Source: Rhodomicrobium sp. Az07 (GTDB taxonomy: Bacteria; Pseudomonadota; Alphaproteobacteria; Rhizobiales; Rhodomicrobiaceae). Taken from it: 64,000 nt of DNA. Where the stretch lies: NCBI RefSeq assembly GCF_018619475.1, contig NZ_JAHFZG010000001.1, positions 62,001 through 126,000 on the forward strand, written 5' to 3'. The notes beneath the pieces are model-generated. The model was given only the letters and a program-made list of their open reading frames with translations, was not told the origin of the DNA and did no database searches. How positions within the stretch are numbered: the stretch's first letter is position 1; each line of letters begins with the position of its first letter. Shown here in pieces: positions 26,444 through 34,574 of this stretch. The translations under genes and the position numbers were made by a program.

Positions 26444-28336
26444 CTAATGCTTGAAGCTGTAGCGCTGTTTCGCGGCCTGTTCCGGCTCAAGCTCGCGGTC
26501 GAACCCGAAATCCGGAGGAAGGGGAATATCGCTGCGTGGGTCCGGCGCAGGCAGCGCGGCGTCCGCCATGTAGCTGCGCGGATTGGTCGAGGGTCGTTGC
26601 ACGCCAACCGGCGTCAATGGCGTCGGCTGCGTGTTCACGCTCGAACCGATCCCCGATTGGCCAACCGCCGACCACTGGCTTGCCCCGAACCAGACCTGAA
26701 CAAGCTGATGCTCGTCCTCGGTGAGCTTAACCCCGGCATGGTGGCACTTCGCCAACACGAAATCGCGATAGGCGCGCGCTACGGCCGCAGGTGAGCGGGT
26801 GTGTTCGAGCCATGGGTCGATCTCATCCACCGCGTCGAGTACGAAGGACACGTCCTTCATCGCCACGCGCAAACCCTCCCGCGTGGCCCGCTCGACAACC
26901 GCTTGCGCCGTCTTTACCGGAGCGAACCCGCGGTCGTGAACCTCTGTGGCGATCAGCGTGAACAGCAGTTGATATTCGCTCGGAGGAAGTGGCGGCGCCT
27001 TGCAGGCGTCGTAGATCCGCGTGATCGAGGTTTGCAATTCCGCGAGTTTGGAAGAGCCGGTTTCCTGAGGCTGAGGCTGAGGCTGTGGAGCGGGCTGCCG
27101 GTCCATAAGCTTCGGGCTTGGCTGGAGTGAAGCGTCGACGCGTTCTTCGACCCGGTGCCTCGCCGGATCGTAGACAAAATGCGGCGGCTTGTCCGTGAGC
27201 CTGAAATTTTCCGGCAGCGTTGCATTGAGAAAATTCAGAAAACCGCCGGAGCCCGCCCAGTTTGTGCCGAGCGTCTTGGCGTGACCGAGGATCTTCTGCG
27301 CGCGATCCGCCAGATAAGCGATCGGCACGGGCTTTTCCGAAGACTGCACCACCTCAAGGACGAGATTGAGAATCTCGGCGCCGATGGATTGGAAGTCCTC
27401 GATGAGGGATTGCACAGCCGAATTGGCATGCGACGAAGGCGCCCGGCGCTTTGCCGGCTCGGGATTATAACCGCTGTAATTCGGCGCGACGGGGATCGCC
27501 TGCGCAGGTGCCCCATAAGCAGGAGGCGGCGCGACGGGGATCGCCTGGGCAGGCGCACCGTAGCCCTGGAACGACGGATGACCGCCGAAACCTGCTTGCG
27601 ATGCCGCCGGGAGCGATGCCGCCGGCGCCTGTGTCGCGGGAAGCCCTGCCGGGGGCGTATAGGAGCGGTTCTGATCGTAGCCCGGCTGTCTTGCGCCGTC
27701 ATAGCCGAGGCGCGGCGTGCGCTCGTGACCGATCATCGGCGCATCGCCGGAGCTTTCGCCGAGAAGGAAGGCGATCATGTCGCGCTCTTCGATCCAGCCA
27801 TCGCTGAACGCCTTGTAGATGTCGGCGGTGCTTTCATTCGCATAGACCACCGTGCGGCGATCATGTGAGCGAAGATGATGCAGGACCGGCGTGAAATCGG
27901 CGTCGCCCGAAAGGACGATGAACTCCCCGAAGCGCGTCGGATGCTCAAGAAAGTCGCGGATGTCGCATGCGATCTTGATATCGGTGCCGTTCTTGAACTG
28001 ATTGGACAGCGGCTGGCAGTCCACCACCTCAAGCCCCGCCATCATGAAATTCACGCGGACGTCGGCGAAGTTGTGCGGATCGTGCGGGCCGCCACGGCTG
28101 ACGAGCTTGCGGCCCGGATTGCCATAGCAGCGCGCCACGGCGAATCGCCGACGCACATAATCCGAATGCGATTTGAAACGGACGAGCCCGCCCGTTGCGA
28201 TTCGAGCCATCCATTCAGCCGGATTGCGGGCGAATCGCCCGGCGGCCTCCTCGCTCTGGCGGCGCAAGGATAGATACACGTTGTCGAAATCGACGAACAA
28301 CGCGGAAAGGCAGACCTCCGCGGACCCCGGAATCAT
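26444..28336 (-). CDS. NYN-domain putative ribonuclease with OST-HTH/LOTUS domain
   Basis: About 630 residues. The amino-terminal NYN/PIN-like domain (about 1-200) has the acidic residues of the nuclease site: FVDFDNVYLS, GTDIKIACD and VLSGDADFTPVL. A low-complexity linker rich in Pro, Ala, Gln and Tyr follows, with a duplicated YGAPAQAIPVAP unit. An OST-HTH/LOTUS-type winged helix comes next (about residues 310-390, GTNWAGSGGFLNFL), an RNA-binding fold. The tail adds another helical domain with NYN-LOTUS-like features. The role is probably RNA processing or decay. The ATG at 28336 is preferred over an upstream GTG. It is a lone gene. Confidence 0.85.
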   Translation of the reverse strand: MIPGSAEVCLSALFVDFDNVYLSLRRQSEEAAGRFARNPAEWMARIATGGLVRFKSHSDYVRRRFAVARCYGNPGRKLVSRGGPHDPHNFADVRVNFMMAGLEVVDCQPLSNQFKNGTDIKIACDIRDFLEHPTRFGEFIVLSGDADFTPVLHHLRSHDRRTVVYANESTADIYKAFSDGWIEERDMIAFLLGESSGDAPMIGHERTPRLGYDGARQPGYDQNRSYTPPAGLPATQAPAASLPAASQAGFGGHPSFQGYGAPAQAIPVAPPPAYGAPAQAIPVAPNYSGYNPEPAKRRAPSSHANSAVQSLIEDFQSIGAEILNLVLEVVQSSEKPVPIAYLADRAQKILGHAKTLGTNWAGSGGFLNFLNATLPENFRLTDKPPHFVYDPARHRVEERVDASLQPSPKLMDRQPAPQPQPQPQETGSSKLAELQTSITRIYDACKAPPLPPSEYQLLFTLIATEVHDRGFAPVKTAQAVVERATREGLRVAMKDVSFVLDAVDEIDPWLEHTRSPAAVARAYRDFVLAKCHHAGVKLTEDEHQLVQVWFGASQWSAVGQSGIGSSVNTQPTPLTPVGVQRPSTNPRSYMADAALPAPDPRSDIPLPPDFGFDRELEPEQAAKQRYSFKH

Positions 28337-28681
28337 AGCTCTATACCCCGCTCGGACCATCGTCTGCCAACATGACCCCTCAAACCGGCACACGACAGTT
28401 TATTTAAATTTATGGCCACTTAGCAAGGCTCCTGCTTCAGCCATGCTCCAACTCGGCCATTCACGTTACGCAATCAGCGCGAACCTACAGCGGGCTCCTT
28501 GCCCCAAGATCGAGCCTCGTCCGCATTCGAGACTCGAAAATCCACTGTCGCTCGCGTCACTCCGATAAGATGAGGCATTAAATGGTAAACGGCCCCCCCG
28601 TGCAAGCCCAACCTCCGCGCGCGGAGCTTATCCACATGGTGCAGAGCGGAGGGCTGATAACTCTCCGCCCCCGCGCTTCTT
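28337..28681. other. Gene-free stretch between the NYN and RND permease genes
   Basis: No open frame here looks real. The left end is AT-rich (TTTATTTAAATTTA near 28399-28412) and probably carries the NYN gene promoter. Near 28645-28668 a short hairpin GCGGAG/CTCCGC lies just after the permease stop but lacks a T tract. The middle could encode a small RNA; nothing is recognised. Confidence 0.45.
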
Positions 28682-31600
28682 CTATTGACCTGTGCTTGCA
28701 AGTTCCGGCTGTGCGCTGCCATCCGGTTGCGCGGGGCTGTCGGCTGAAGGCGCCACAGCCGGCACCGCGACCCGGAATACAAGAGCATAGAGCGCCGGCA
28801 AAAATGTCATCGTAAGGACCGTCGCGACGAGGATGCCGCCCATCATCGCCGCCGCCATCGGCCCCCAGAACGACGACCCTGCGAGCGGGATCATGGCCAG
28901 CACGGCCGCTGTCGCGGTCAGCATGATCGGGCGGAAACGCCGCACCGCCGAGCCGACGATGGCATTATAGGTGTCGATCCCCGCCGCGAGATCCTGCTGG
29001 ATCTGATCCACGAGAATCACCGTGTTGCGCATGATGATGCCCGCGAGCGCGATCACGCCGAGGATTGCCACGAAGCCGAAGGGCATCTGCGTCACGATGA
29101 GCGCGAACGACGCGCCGATGATGCCGAGCGGCGCCGTCGCCAGCACCAGCAGCGTGTGCGAAAAGCTCTGCAATTGCACCATGAGCAAGAGCAGAATCGC
29201 GATCGCGAGGATGGGCACCTTTGCCGCGATCGAGGCTTGGCCCTTCCCCGATTCCTCGATGCCGCCCTGCATCTCGATTCGATAGCCAAGCGGCAGACTC
29301 GCGCGAAGCGGTGCGAGTTGCTTGTAGATCGCGCTGACGACATCGACCGACTGAACGCCGTCGGGGATCTGCCCGCGAACGGTGATCGTCGGCAGGCGGT
29401 CGCGCCGCCACTCGACCCCCGGTTCGAACACCAGCCGCGCCGAAGCGACCTGCGACACCGGCACCGCCGCGCCCGAAGCGGTCTTGACATAGGCGTTTTC
29501 GACCGCCGTCAGCAGCCCGCGCGTACGCTCCGGCTCGCGCAGGACAACGCCTATGGTCTGGTCCTTTTCGCGGAATTCCGTCAGCGTGGTGCCCGACAGC
29601 ACCGCCTGGAGCGTCTGGCGAACCGCGCTGGAGGTTACGCCGATGGCGCGCGCGCGATCCTGATCGATGTCGAGCTGAAGCGTCGGCGCTGGCTCAAGCC
29701 AATTGTCGTGAACGTTGAAGACGTTCGGATTGGCGGCGGCGGTCTTCCTCACCTCGTCGGCGATGCGGCGCACTTCCGCGCGGTCGGGCCCCTGCACGCG
29801 AAGCTGGATCGCCCAGCCGACCGGCGGCCCGAGCGCCAGCGGCTCCACCTTGAAGCGAACATTCGGAAATTCAGCCGACAGGACAGCGCGCGTTCGGTGG
29901 ATCACCGCATCGCGCATCGCGATTCCTTCGGTGTTCTTCGGCAGGACGAGAAACTGCGCGAAGTTCCTGGTTCGAAGCTGCTGGTCGAGCGGGAGGAAGA
30001 AGCGCGGCGCGCCCTCGCCCACGAAAGCCGTGAAGGTCGCGACATCCGGATCGGCGAGCAGCTTCTGTTCGAGCTTCTTCGCGGCGGTATCGGTTTCGGC
30101 GTAGGATGAGCCTTCCGGGAGCCAGAGATCGACGAGGATTTCGGGGCGATCCGATCCCGGAAAAAACGATTTCGGCACGAACGCAAAGCCTGCGAGCGCC
30201 AGAAAGAAGGTCGCGACGGTGATCGAAACGACTTTTCTGCGATGCAGGATGCACCATGCAATCGCCGCGCGAAGCCGCCTGTAAAGCGGCGTGTCGTAGA
30301 CGTCGTGATGCTCCGGGTTCTCCACCGGGCGATGGCGCAACATGGTGTGTCCGATATAGGGCGTAAAATACACTGCGGCCACCCACGAGAGGACAAGCGA
30401 CAAGCCCACCACCCAGAACAGCGAGTTCACATATTCTCCCGAAGTGCTCGCAGCGAAACCCACCGGGATGAAGCCCGCCGTCGTGATCAATGTGCCCGTC
30501 AGCATCGGAAAAGCCGTCGAGGTGTAGGCGAAGGACGCGGCGCGGACCTTGTCGAAGCCTTCGTCGAGCTTGCGCTCCATCATCTCGACCGCGATCATCG
30601 CATCGTCGACGAGAAGGCCGAGCGCGACGATCAGCGCGCCGAGCGAAATGCGCTGGAGGTCGATGCCGATGATGAACATCGCGAGAAACGTTGCGGCGAG
30701 CACGAGCGGGATCGTCAACGCGACGACCACGCCCGCGCGCCAGCCGAGCGCCAGCAGCGAAACCGCGAGCACGATCAGCAGCGCTTCACCGAGCGCCTTG
30801 AGAAACTCGCCGATGGCCTTGGTCACCACGGCAGGCTGATCCGAGATCTTCGTGAACGTAACGCCCACCGGCAACTCGGTGTAAACCTGCGCAAGTGCGG
30901 TTTCCAGCGTCTTGCCGACTTCCACCACGTTGAAGCCGCTCGCCATCACGACACCGATCACAACGGCTTCGTTGCCGTCGTGGCGGGTGCGGGCAATCGG
31001 TGGATCTTCGACGCCCCGCTTGATCTCGGCGATGTCGCCAAGACGCACCGTTTGCGCCCCAGCGCGCAGGCGAAGCTCGCGGATTTCGTCGACGGTCAGG
31101 ATCGAGCCCTGAACGTCGAGGCGCACCGAGCGCTCGCTCGTCTGCACGGCTCCGGCGGGTGCCTGGCTGTTCTGCCCGTCGAGCGCCGCCTTGATGTCCT
31201 GAACGGAAATGTTGCGCTCGGCCAGAACCCGCGACGGAATTTCGATGTAAACCTTTTCGGGCTGCACGCCGAGCAGGTCCACCTTGCCGACGCCTTGCAC
31301 GCGCAGCAGGATGTCACGCGCTTTCTTCGCGAAATCGCGCAGTTCCGGATACGTAAACCCCTTGCCTTCAATGGCGTAGAGCGCGAGGTAGGTGTCTCCG
31401 AACTCGTCATTGAAGTACGGTCCGACCACGCCCGCGGGCATCGTCTGCTTGATGTCGCCGATCTTCTTGCGAACCTGATAGAACGCGTCCGGTATTTCGC
31501 GCCCCCGCGCGTCGCCGCGCAGATTGACGAACACCACGGCGCTCCCCGGATGCGCATAGGACTGAATGAAGTCGAGCCGTGGCGTCTCCTGAAGCTTGGT

Positions 31601-31855
31601 TTCGATCTTGTCGACCACCTGCTCCTGAATCTCATGCACGGACGCGCCCGGCCATTCCACCTGAACGACCATCGTGCGGAACTGGAAATCCGGGTCTTCC
31701 TTCCGGCCGAGGTTCAAGAGTGCATAGACCCCGGTCACGAGGATGAGCACCAGAAGAAAGCGCGTCAGGCTTCCATGGCGAATCGCCCATGCGGAGAGGT
31801 TGAAGCCGCCGTCATCTCCGTGCTCCGGCGGGGCACGATGGTTGGAAGGTTCCAT
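28682..31855 (-). CDS. RND efflux pump inner-membrane permease
   Basis: A 1,057-residue AcrB-type resistance-nodulation-division permease, full length, with 12 predicted membrane helices in two halves and two large periplasmic loops. The proton relay acidic pair is in ALGLLVDDAMIAVEMM near residue 410, and FVPKSFFPGSD opens the second half. Substrates cannot be read from sequence. It ends a TetR-adaptor-permease operon, 27 bases after the adaptor stop. No outer-membrane TolC-type gene is next to it, so a shared channel must be used. Confidence 0.95.
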   Translation of the reverse strand: MEPSNHRAPPEHGDDGGFNLSAWAIRHGSLTRFLLVLILVTGVYALLNLGRKEDPDFQFRTMVVQVEWPGASVHEIQEQVVDKIETKLQETPRLDFIQSYAHPGSAVVFVNLRGDARGREIPDAFYQVRKKIGDIKQTMPAGVVGPYFNDEFGDTYLALYAIEGKGFTYPELRDFAKKARDILLRVQGVGKVDLLGVQPEKVYIEIPSRVLAERNISVQDIKAALDGQNSQAPAGAVQTSERSVRLDVQGSILTVDEIRELRLRAGAQTVRLGDIAEIKRGVEDPPIARTRHDGNEAVVIGVVMASGFNVVEVGKTLETALAQVYTELPVGVTFTKISDQPAVVTKAIGEFLKALGEALLIVLAVSLLALGWRAGVVVALTIPLVLAATFLAMFIIGIDLQRISLGALIVALGLLVDDAMIAVEMMERKLDEGFDKVRAASFAYTSTAFPMLTGTLITTAGFIPVGFAASTSGEYVNSLFWVVGLSLVLSWVAAVYFTPYIGHTMLRHRPVENPEHHDVYDTPLYRRLRAAIAWCILHRRKVVSITVATFFLALAGFAFVPKSFFPGSDRPEILVDLWLPEGSSYAETDTAAKKLEQKLLADPDVATFTAFVGEGAPRFFLPLDQQLRTRNFAQFLVLPKNTEGIAMRDAVIHRTRAVLSAEFPNVRFKVEPLALGPPVGWAIQLRVQGPDRAEVRRIADEVRKTAAANPNVFNVHDNWLEPAPTLQLDIDQDRARAIGVTSSAVRQTLQAVLSGTTLTEFREKDQTIGVVLREPERTRGLLTAVENAYVKTASGAAVPVSQVASARLVFEPGVEWRRDRLPTITVRGQIPDGVQSVDVVSAIYKQLAPLRASLPLGYRIEMQGGIEESGKGQASIAAKVPILAIAILLLLMVQLQSFSHTLLVLATAPLGIIGASFALIVTQMPFGFVAILGVIALAGIIMRNTVILVDQIQQDLAAGIDTYNAIVGSAVRRFRPIMLTATAAVLAMIPLAGSSFWGPMAAAMMGGILVATVLTMTFLPALYALVFRVAVPAVAPSADSPAQPDGSAQPELASTGQ

Positions 31856-31882
31856 GTTTCACGCATCTCAGTGAAATTCGAC

Positions 31883-33040
31883 TCAGTAAGTCCGCGAGCC
31901 GTGAGCGGCCACGTTCGGAGAAATGTCCTGCGAGATGCGCACTTTCATGCCGTCCTTCAGGAACTGCACGCCGCCGCTGACCACGACCTCGCCCGGAACT
32001 AGGCCGGACTTGATGCGGACGCCATCTTCAGCCACGCCGCCGAGGGTCACATCGCGGCGCACGACCATTTCGCGCTCCTTGTCGGCGACATAGACAATTG
32101 GCTTGCCGTCATCCTCGGTGAGCGCGGTGAGCGGCACGATCACGGGCGGCATTGCCTCCTTGACGCGGAATGCGACGGATGTCGTCATGCCGAGGCGCAT
32201 TTCCGGCGTCGGGCGCGCGATCGTCACGCGAACGGCGTAGGTGCGCGAGGCCGTATCGGCCGCGCTGGCGATCTCGCGAATTCTCCCGTCGCTGCTCATG
32301 TCCGGCGCGGCCCAGAGCGCTATGCGGGCGCCTTCTCCGACGCGGAGCCGCGCGATCTCGTTTTCCGGCACGGCGGCTGCGACCTCGATTGCATCCGCGA
32401 GCGCAAGGGAAATCACAGCCTGGCCCGCGCTCACCACCTGTCCCGGCTCGGCGCGCACAGCCGTCACCACGCCGTCCTTGTCGGCGACGAGGAGGGCATA
32501 GCTTGCTGCGTTCGCGGCTTGATCGAGCTGATCCTTCGCGGAGGTGTAGGCCGCCGTTGCCGCATCATATTCGAGCTTCCGCTGATCGTAGACCGCCTTG
32601 GCGATGAAGCCCTTCGGCAGGAGGTAGGCCGCGCGGTCGAAGGCGTCTTTCGCGACGTCGACGCGCGCTTTCGCGCTCTGGACGCTGGCGCGCGCGCTGT
32701 TCTCCGCGAGCTTGAGGTCGACTTCGTCGAGGCGCGCGATCTTTTGACCGGCCTTCAACTGGTCGCCGACATTCACGAAGCGCTCGACGATCTTGCCCGC
32801 GACGCGAAAGCCGAGTTGGCTCTCGATGCGCGGCGCGATCACGCCGGAATAAGTAAGCGTGCGTTCTGCCGATGGCGCCTGAACCACGAAGGTCTTGACC
32901 GGGCGGACGGGTTGCGCCGTCTCCTGCTTCTCGCCGCATGCAGCGAGGGCGAGCGGCAAAAGAAAAAGGGTCACGAGCCCCGAGATGTGCAATCTGGTGT
33001 GAAGTGACAGATTTTCATAATCGTCATTCAAGGACAGCAT
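31883..33040 (-). CDS. RND pump periplasmic adaptor lipoprotein
   Basis: A 385-residue HlyD/AcrA-family membrane fusion protein that bridges the inner-membrane permease and an outer-membrane channel. The lipobox LAAC lies near residue 35, so the mature protein is lipid-anchored. The lipoyl-like halves (LGFRVAGKIVERFVNVGD and the GVVTAVRAEPGQVV strand) flank a coiled-coil hairpin, and a beta-barrel and membrane-proximal domain follow. The ATG at 33040 is selected because it gives a proper signal sequence; the frame is open upstream into tetR. It is translated with the permease gene. Confidence 0.92.
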   Translation of the reverse strand: MLSLNDDYENLSLHTRLHISGLVTLFLLPLALAACGEKQETAQPVRPVKTFVVQAPSAERTLTYSGVIAPRIESQLGFRVAGKIVERFVNVGDQLKAGQKIARLDEVDLKLAENSARASVQSAKARVDVAKDAFDRAAYLLPKGFIAKAVYDQRKLEYDAATAAYTSAKDQLDQAANAASYALLVADKDGVVTAVRAEPGQVVSAGQAVISLALADAIEVAAAVPENEIARLRVGEGARIALWAAPDMSSDGRIREIASAADTASRTYAVRVTIARPTPEMRLGMTTSVAFRVKEAMPPVIVPLTALTEDDGKPIVYVADKEREMVVRRDVTLGGVAEDGVRIKSGLVPGEVVVSGGVQFLKDGMKVRISQDISPNVAAHGSRTY

Positions 33041-33066
33041 TAATCCAGCCTCTTCTGCTCTTGCGC

Positions 33067-33660
33067 CTAAGCCCTGAGGGCCGACAAGACGAACGCTGCC
33101 ATATCCGAGGCCAAGGGCGTCCTTGGGTTTGAACCCAGTTGGGCGACGACGACTGGATGCGAACAAACCATGATCGCGCCGACGACGCGTCTCGACGTTT
33201 GCCCGGCGTCTTGCGCACGAAACTCACCCGACGCAATACCGCTGGCAATGATTTCCGCAACCATTTCGTCGATGAAGCGCAGGTGTGGCTCGATCACATC
33301 CCACTGCTCTTCCAGGGCGACCACGACCATGTCGTGGACCTTCCTGTCATTTATGAGGGTGTTCCGAGTGTGTGCCGACAGATGCTCGATGAACATCGTC
33401 AGTCGCTCGCTTGCCGCACCGGATCCGTTTGCGATCTCGCGGAGACCGGCTTGCAGCTTCGCGATGATGCGGGAACAGATCGCCTCGTTGATCTCGGCCT
33501 TGGAGCCGAAAAACCGGTAAACGTTCGCGGACGACATGCCGCATGCGTCGGCGATGTCGGCTACCGTCGTCTTCGAATAGCCGAAATGACGAAAAAGACG
33601 TTCGGCCTCGCTGAGAATGCGGTCGCGAGTCGTTTCGGCAGGTGAGGTTTGCGGTGGCAT
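33067..33660 (-). CDS. TetR-family repressor of the RND operon
   Basis: A 197-residue TetR/AcrR regulator. The helix-turn-helix is at about residues 28-50 (TVADIADACGMSSANVYRFFGSK); the rest is an all-helical ligand-binding and dimer domain. It is the first gene of the operon with the adaptor and permease, the usual arrangement for a local repressor that is relieved by a pump substrate. A near-perfect 36-bp palindrome 23 bases upstream of its start is the likely operator, so it probably represses itself and the pump. Confidence 0.93.
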   Translation of the reverse strand: MPPQTSPAETTRDRILSEAERLFRHFGYSKTTVADIADACGMSSANVYRFFGSKAEINEAICSRIIAKLQAGLREIANGSGAASERLTMFIEHLSAHTRNTLINDRKVHDMVVVALEEQWDVIEPHLRFIDEMVAEIIASGIASGEFRAQDAGQTSRRVVGAIMVCSHPVVVAQLGSNPRTPLASDMAAFVLSALRA

Positions 33661-33682
33661 GCCCGTTTTTTCGCTCTGTGCC

Positions 33683-33718
33683 TGACTAGTGATAAAAAAC
33701 GTTTTTCATCACTAGTCA
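33683..33718. promoter_or_regulatory. 36-bp palindrome, probable TetR operator
   Basis: TGACTAGTGAT at 33683-33693 and ATCACTAGTCA at 33708-33718 are exact inverted repeats; the centre AAAAACGTTTTT is also self-complementary, leaving one mismatched base pair. The site lies just before tetR, where it would overlap the operon promoter. Confidence 0.8.
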
Positions 33719-33814
33719 CATAATTCTGCGGGTGGCAAGCGGTTCCGTGGCTTGGATATGTATTTTTCGCGGTAAGTTAGGCGATGCACGTTGAGATGAG
33801 ACGTCGCCAAAGCG

Positions 33815-34432
33815 TCATCGCTTTTTCGAGCCCTGCGCGGCCTGAGCCGATGGCGCGTTGGCCGGCGCCTTCGCCTGCACCATCGCGAGGGAAATCCCGT
33901 CGAGCATCCAGCGGCCGTCGATCTGAAGGAAAGCAAAATCGAAATGAACCTGTTCGGGCGCGGACGGAATGAGGCCCGTCAGGCGCAGTGAGCCATTCTC
34001 CTGAAAATAGGGAGGCCCGGCGAGGCTTGGCGTGAGAAAGAGGATTGGCGCAAGATCCAGGTTGCGTTGCCGGAGCGCCGCGAAAGCCTCTGACAGGGTT
34101 GTCGCATTGTTGCCCTGCTGAAAGTCAGGCGAACCGAGGTCGCGCAGCAAGGTGTAGTTGCCCGTCGCATTAGCCTGATTGACGGCGATGATGGTGCTCT
34201 TGATCAACATGACGAGCTTGTAATCGTTCGGCAGCGAGGGGCGCGCGCTGGCACCGGGATCCGCGGGCTTTTTCCGCTGCTGCTCACCGGTTTTGCTGAA
34301 CGCCTGCCAATTTTCGTGCGCCGCCTTTCCCTGCTGGGCAACGGCCCGTTCACCCGGCAGCAGCGCGAACGCCATGACACAAAGACCGACTGTTGTAATC
34401 TTCGCCATGGCCGCCGTTCGATGCCACATCAT
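33815..34432 (-). CDS. Exported hypothetical protein
   Basis: About 205 residues. An amino-terminal signal peptide runs to about ERAVAQQG (cleavage near residue 31), so the protein is periplasmic. A Pro/Lys-rich linker is followed by a compact domain of about 130 residues with the segments LLRDLGSPDFQQ, FLTPSLAGPPYFQENG and FAFLQIDGRWMLDGISL, which resembles an NTF2-like fold with its closing WMLDGI strand; that is inference from pattern only. The tail is Ala/Gln/Lys-rich. Start codons at 34432, 34429 and 34408 are all possible. It is downstream of the adhesin but separated by a terminator. Confidence 0.65.
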   Translation of the reverse strand: MMWHRTAAMAKITTVGLCVMAFALLPGERAVAQQGKAAHENWQAFSKTGEQQRKKPADPGASARPSLPNDYKLVMLIKSTIIAVNQANATGNYTLLRDLGSPDFQQGNNATTLSEAFAALRQRNLDLAPILFLTPSLAGPPYFQENGSLRLTGLIPSAPEQVHFDFAFLQIDGRWMLDGISLAMVQAKAPANAPSAQAAQGSKKR

Positions 34433-34515
34433 GAGCGTTGATCGTTCCGCTTTCTCTCGAATGTGTAAGAGTTCTTGAACCTCTACGGCATCGAGCTTGC
34501 GCGAGGAGCGCCAAA

Positions 34516-34550
34516 CCAAAAAAGGAACCGCCCAGCGGAGGCGGTTCCTT
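34516..34550 (-). terminator. Terminator of the adhesin locus
   Basis: Eleven-bp stem AAGGAACCGCC/GGCGGTTCCTT with a seven-base loop; on the minus strand it is followed by a T run. It closes the minus-strand adhesin locus about 25 bases after the stop. Confidence 0.88.
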
Positions 34551-34574
34551 CTGGTCTTTCGAAACGGCGCGAAC

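Noticed and set aside
30242-32002. 586-codon plus-strand frame opposite the RND permease
   Set aside because: His/Arg/Asp-rich antisense product without a domain.
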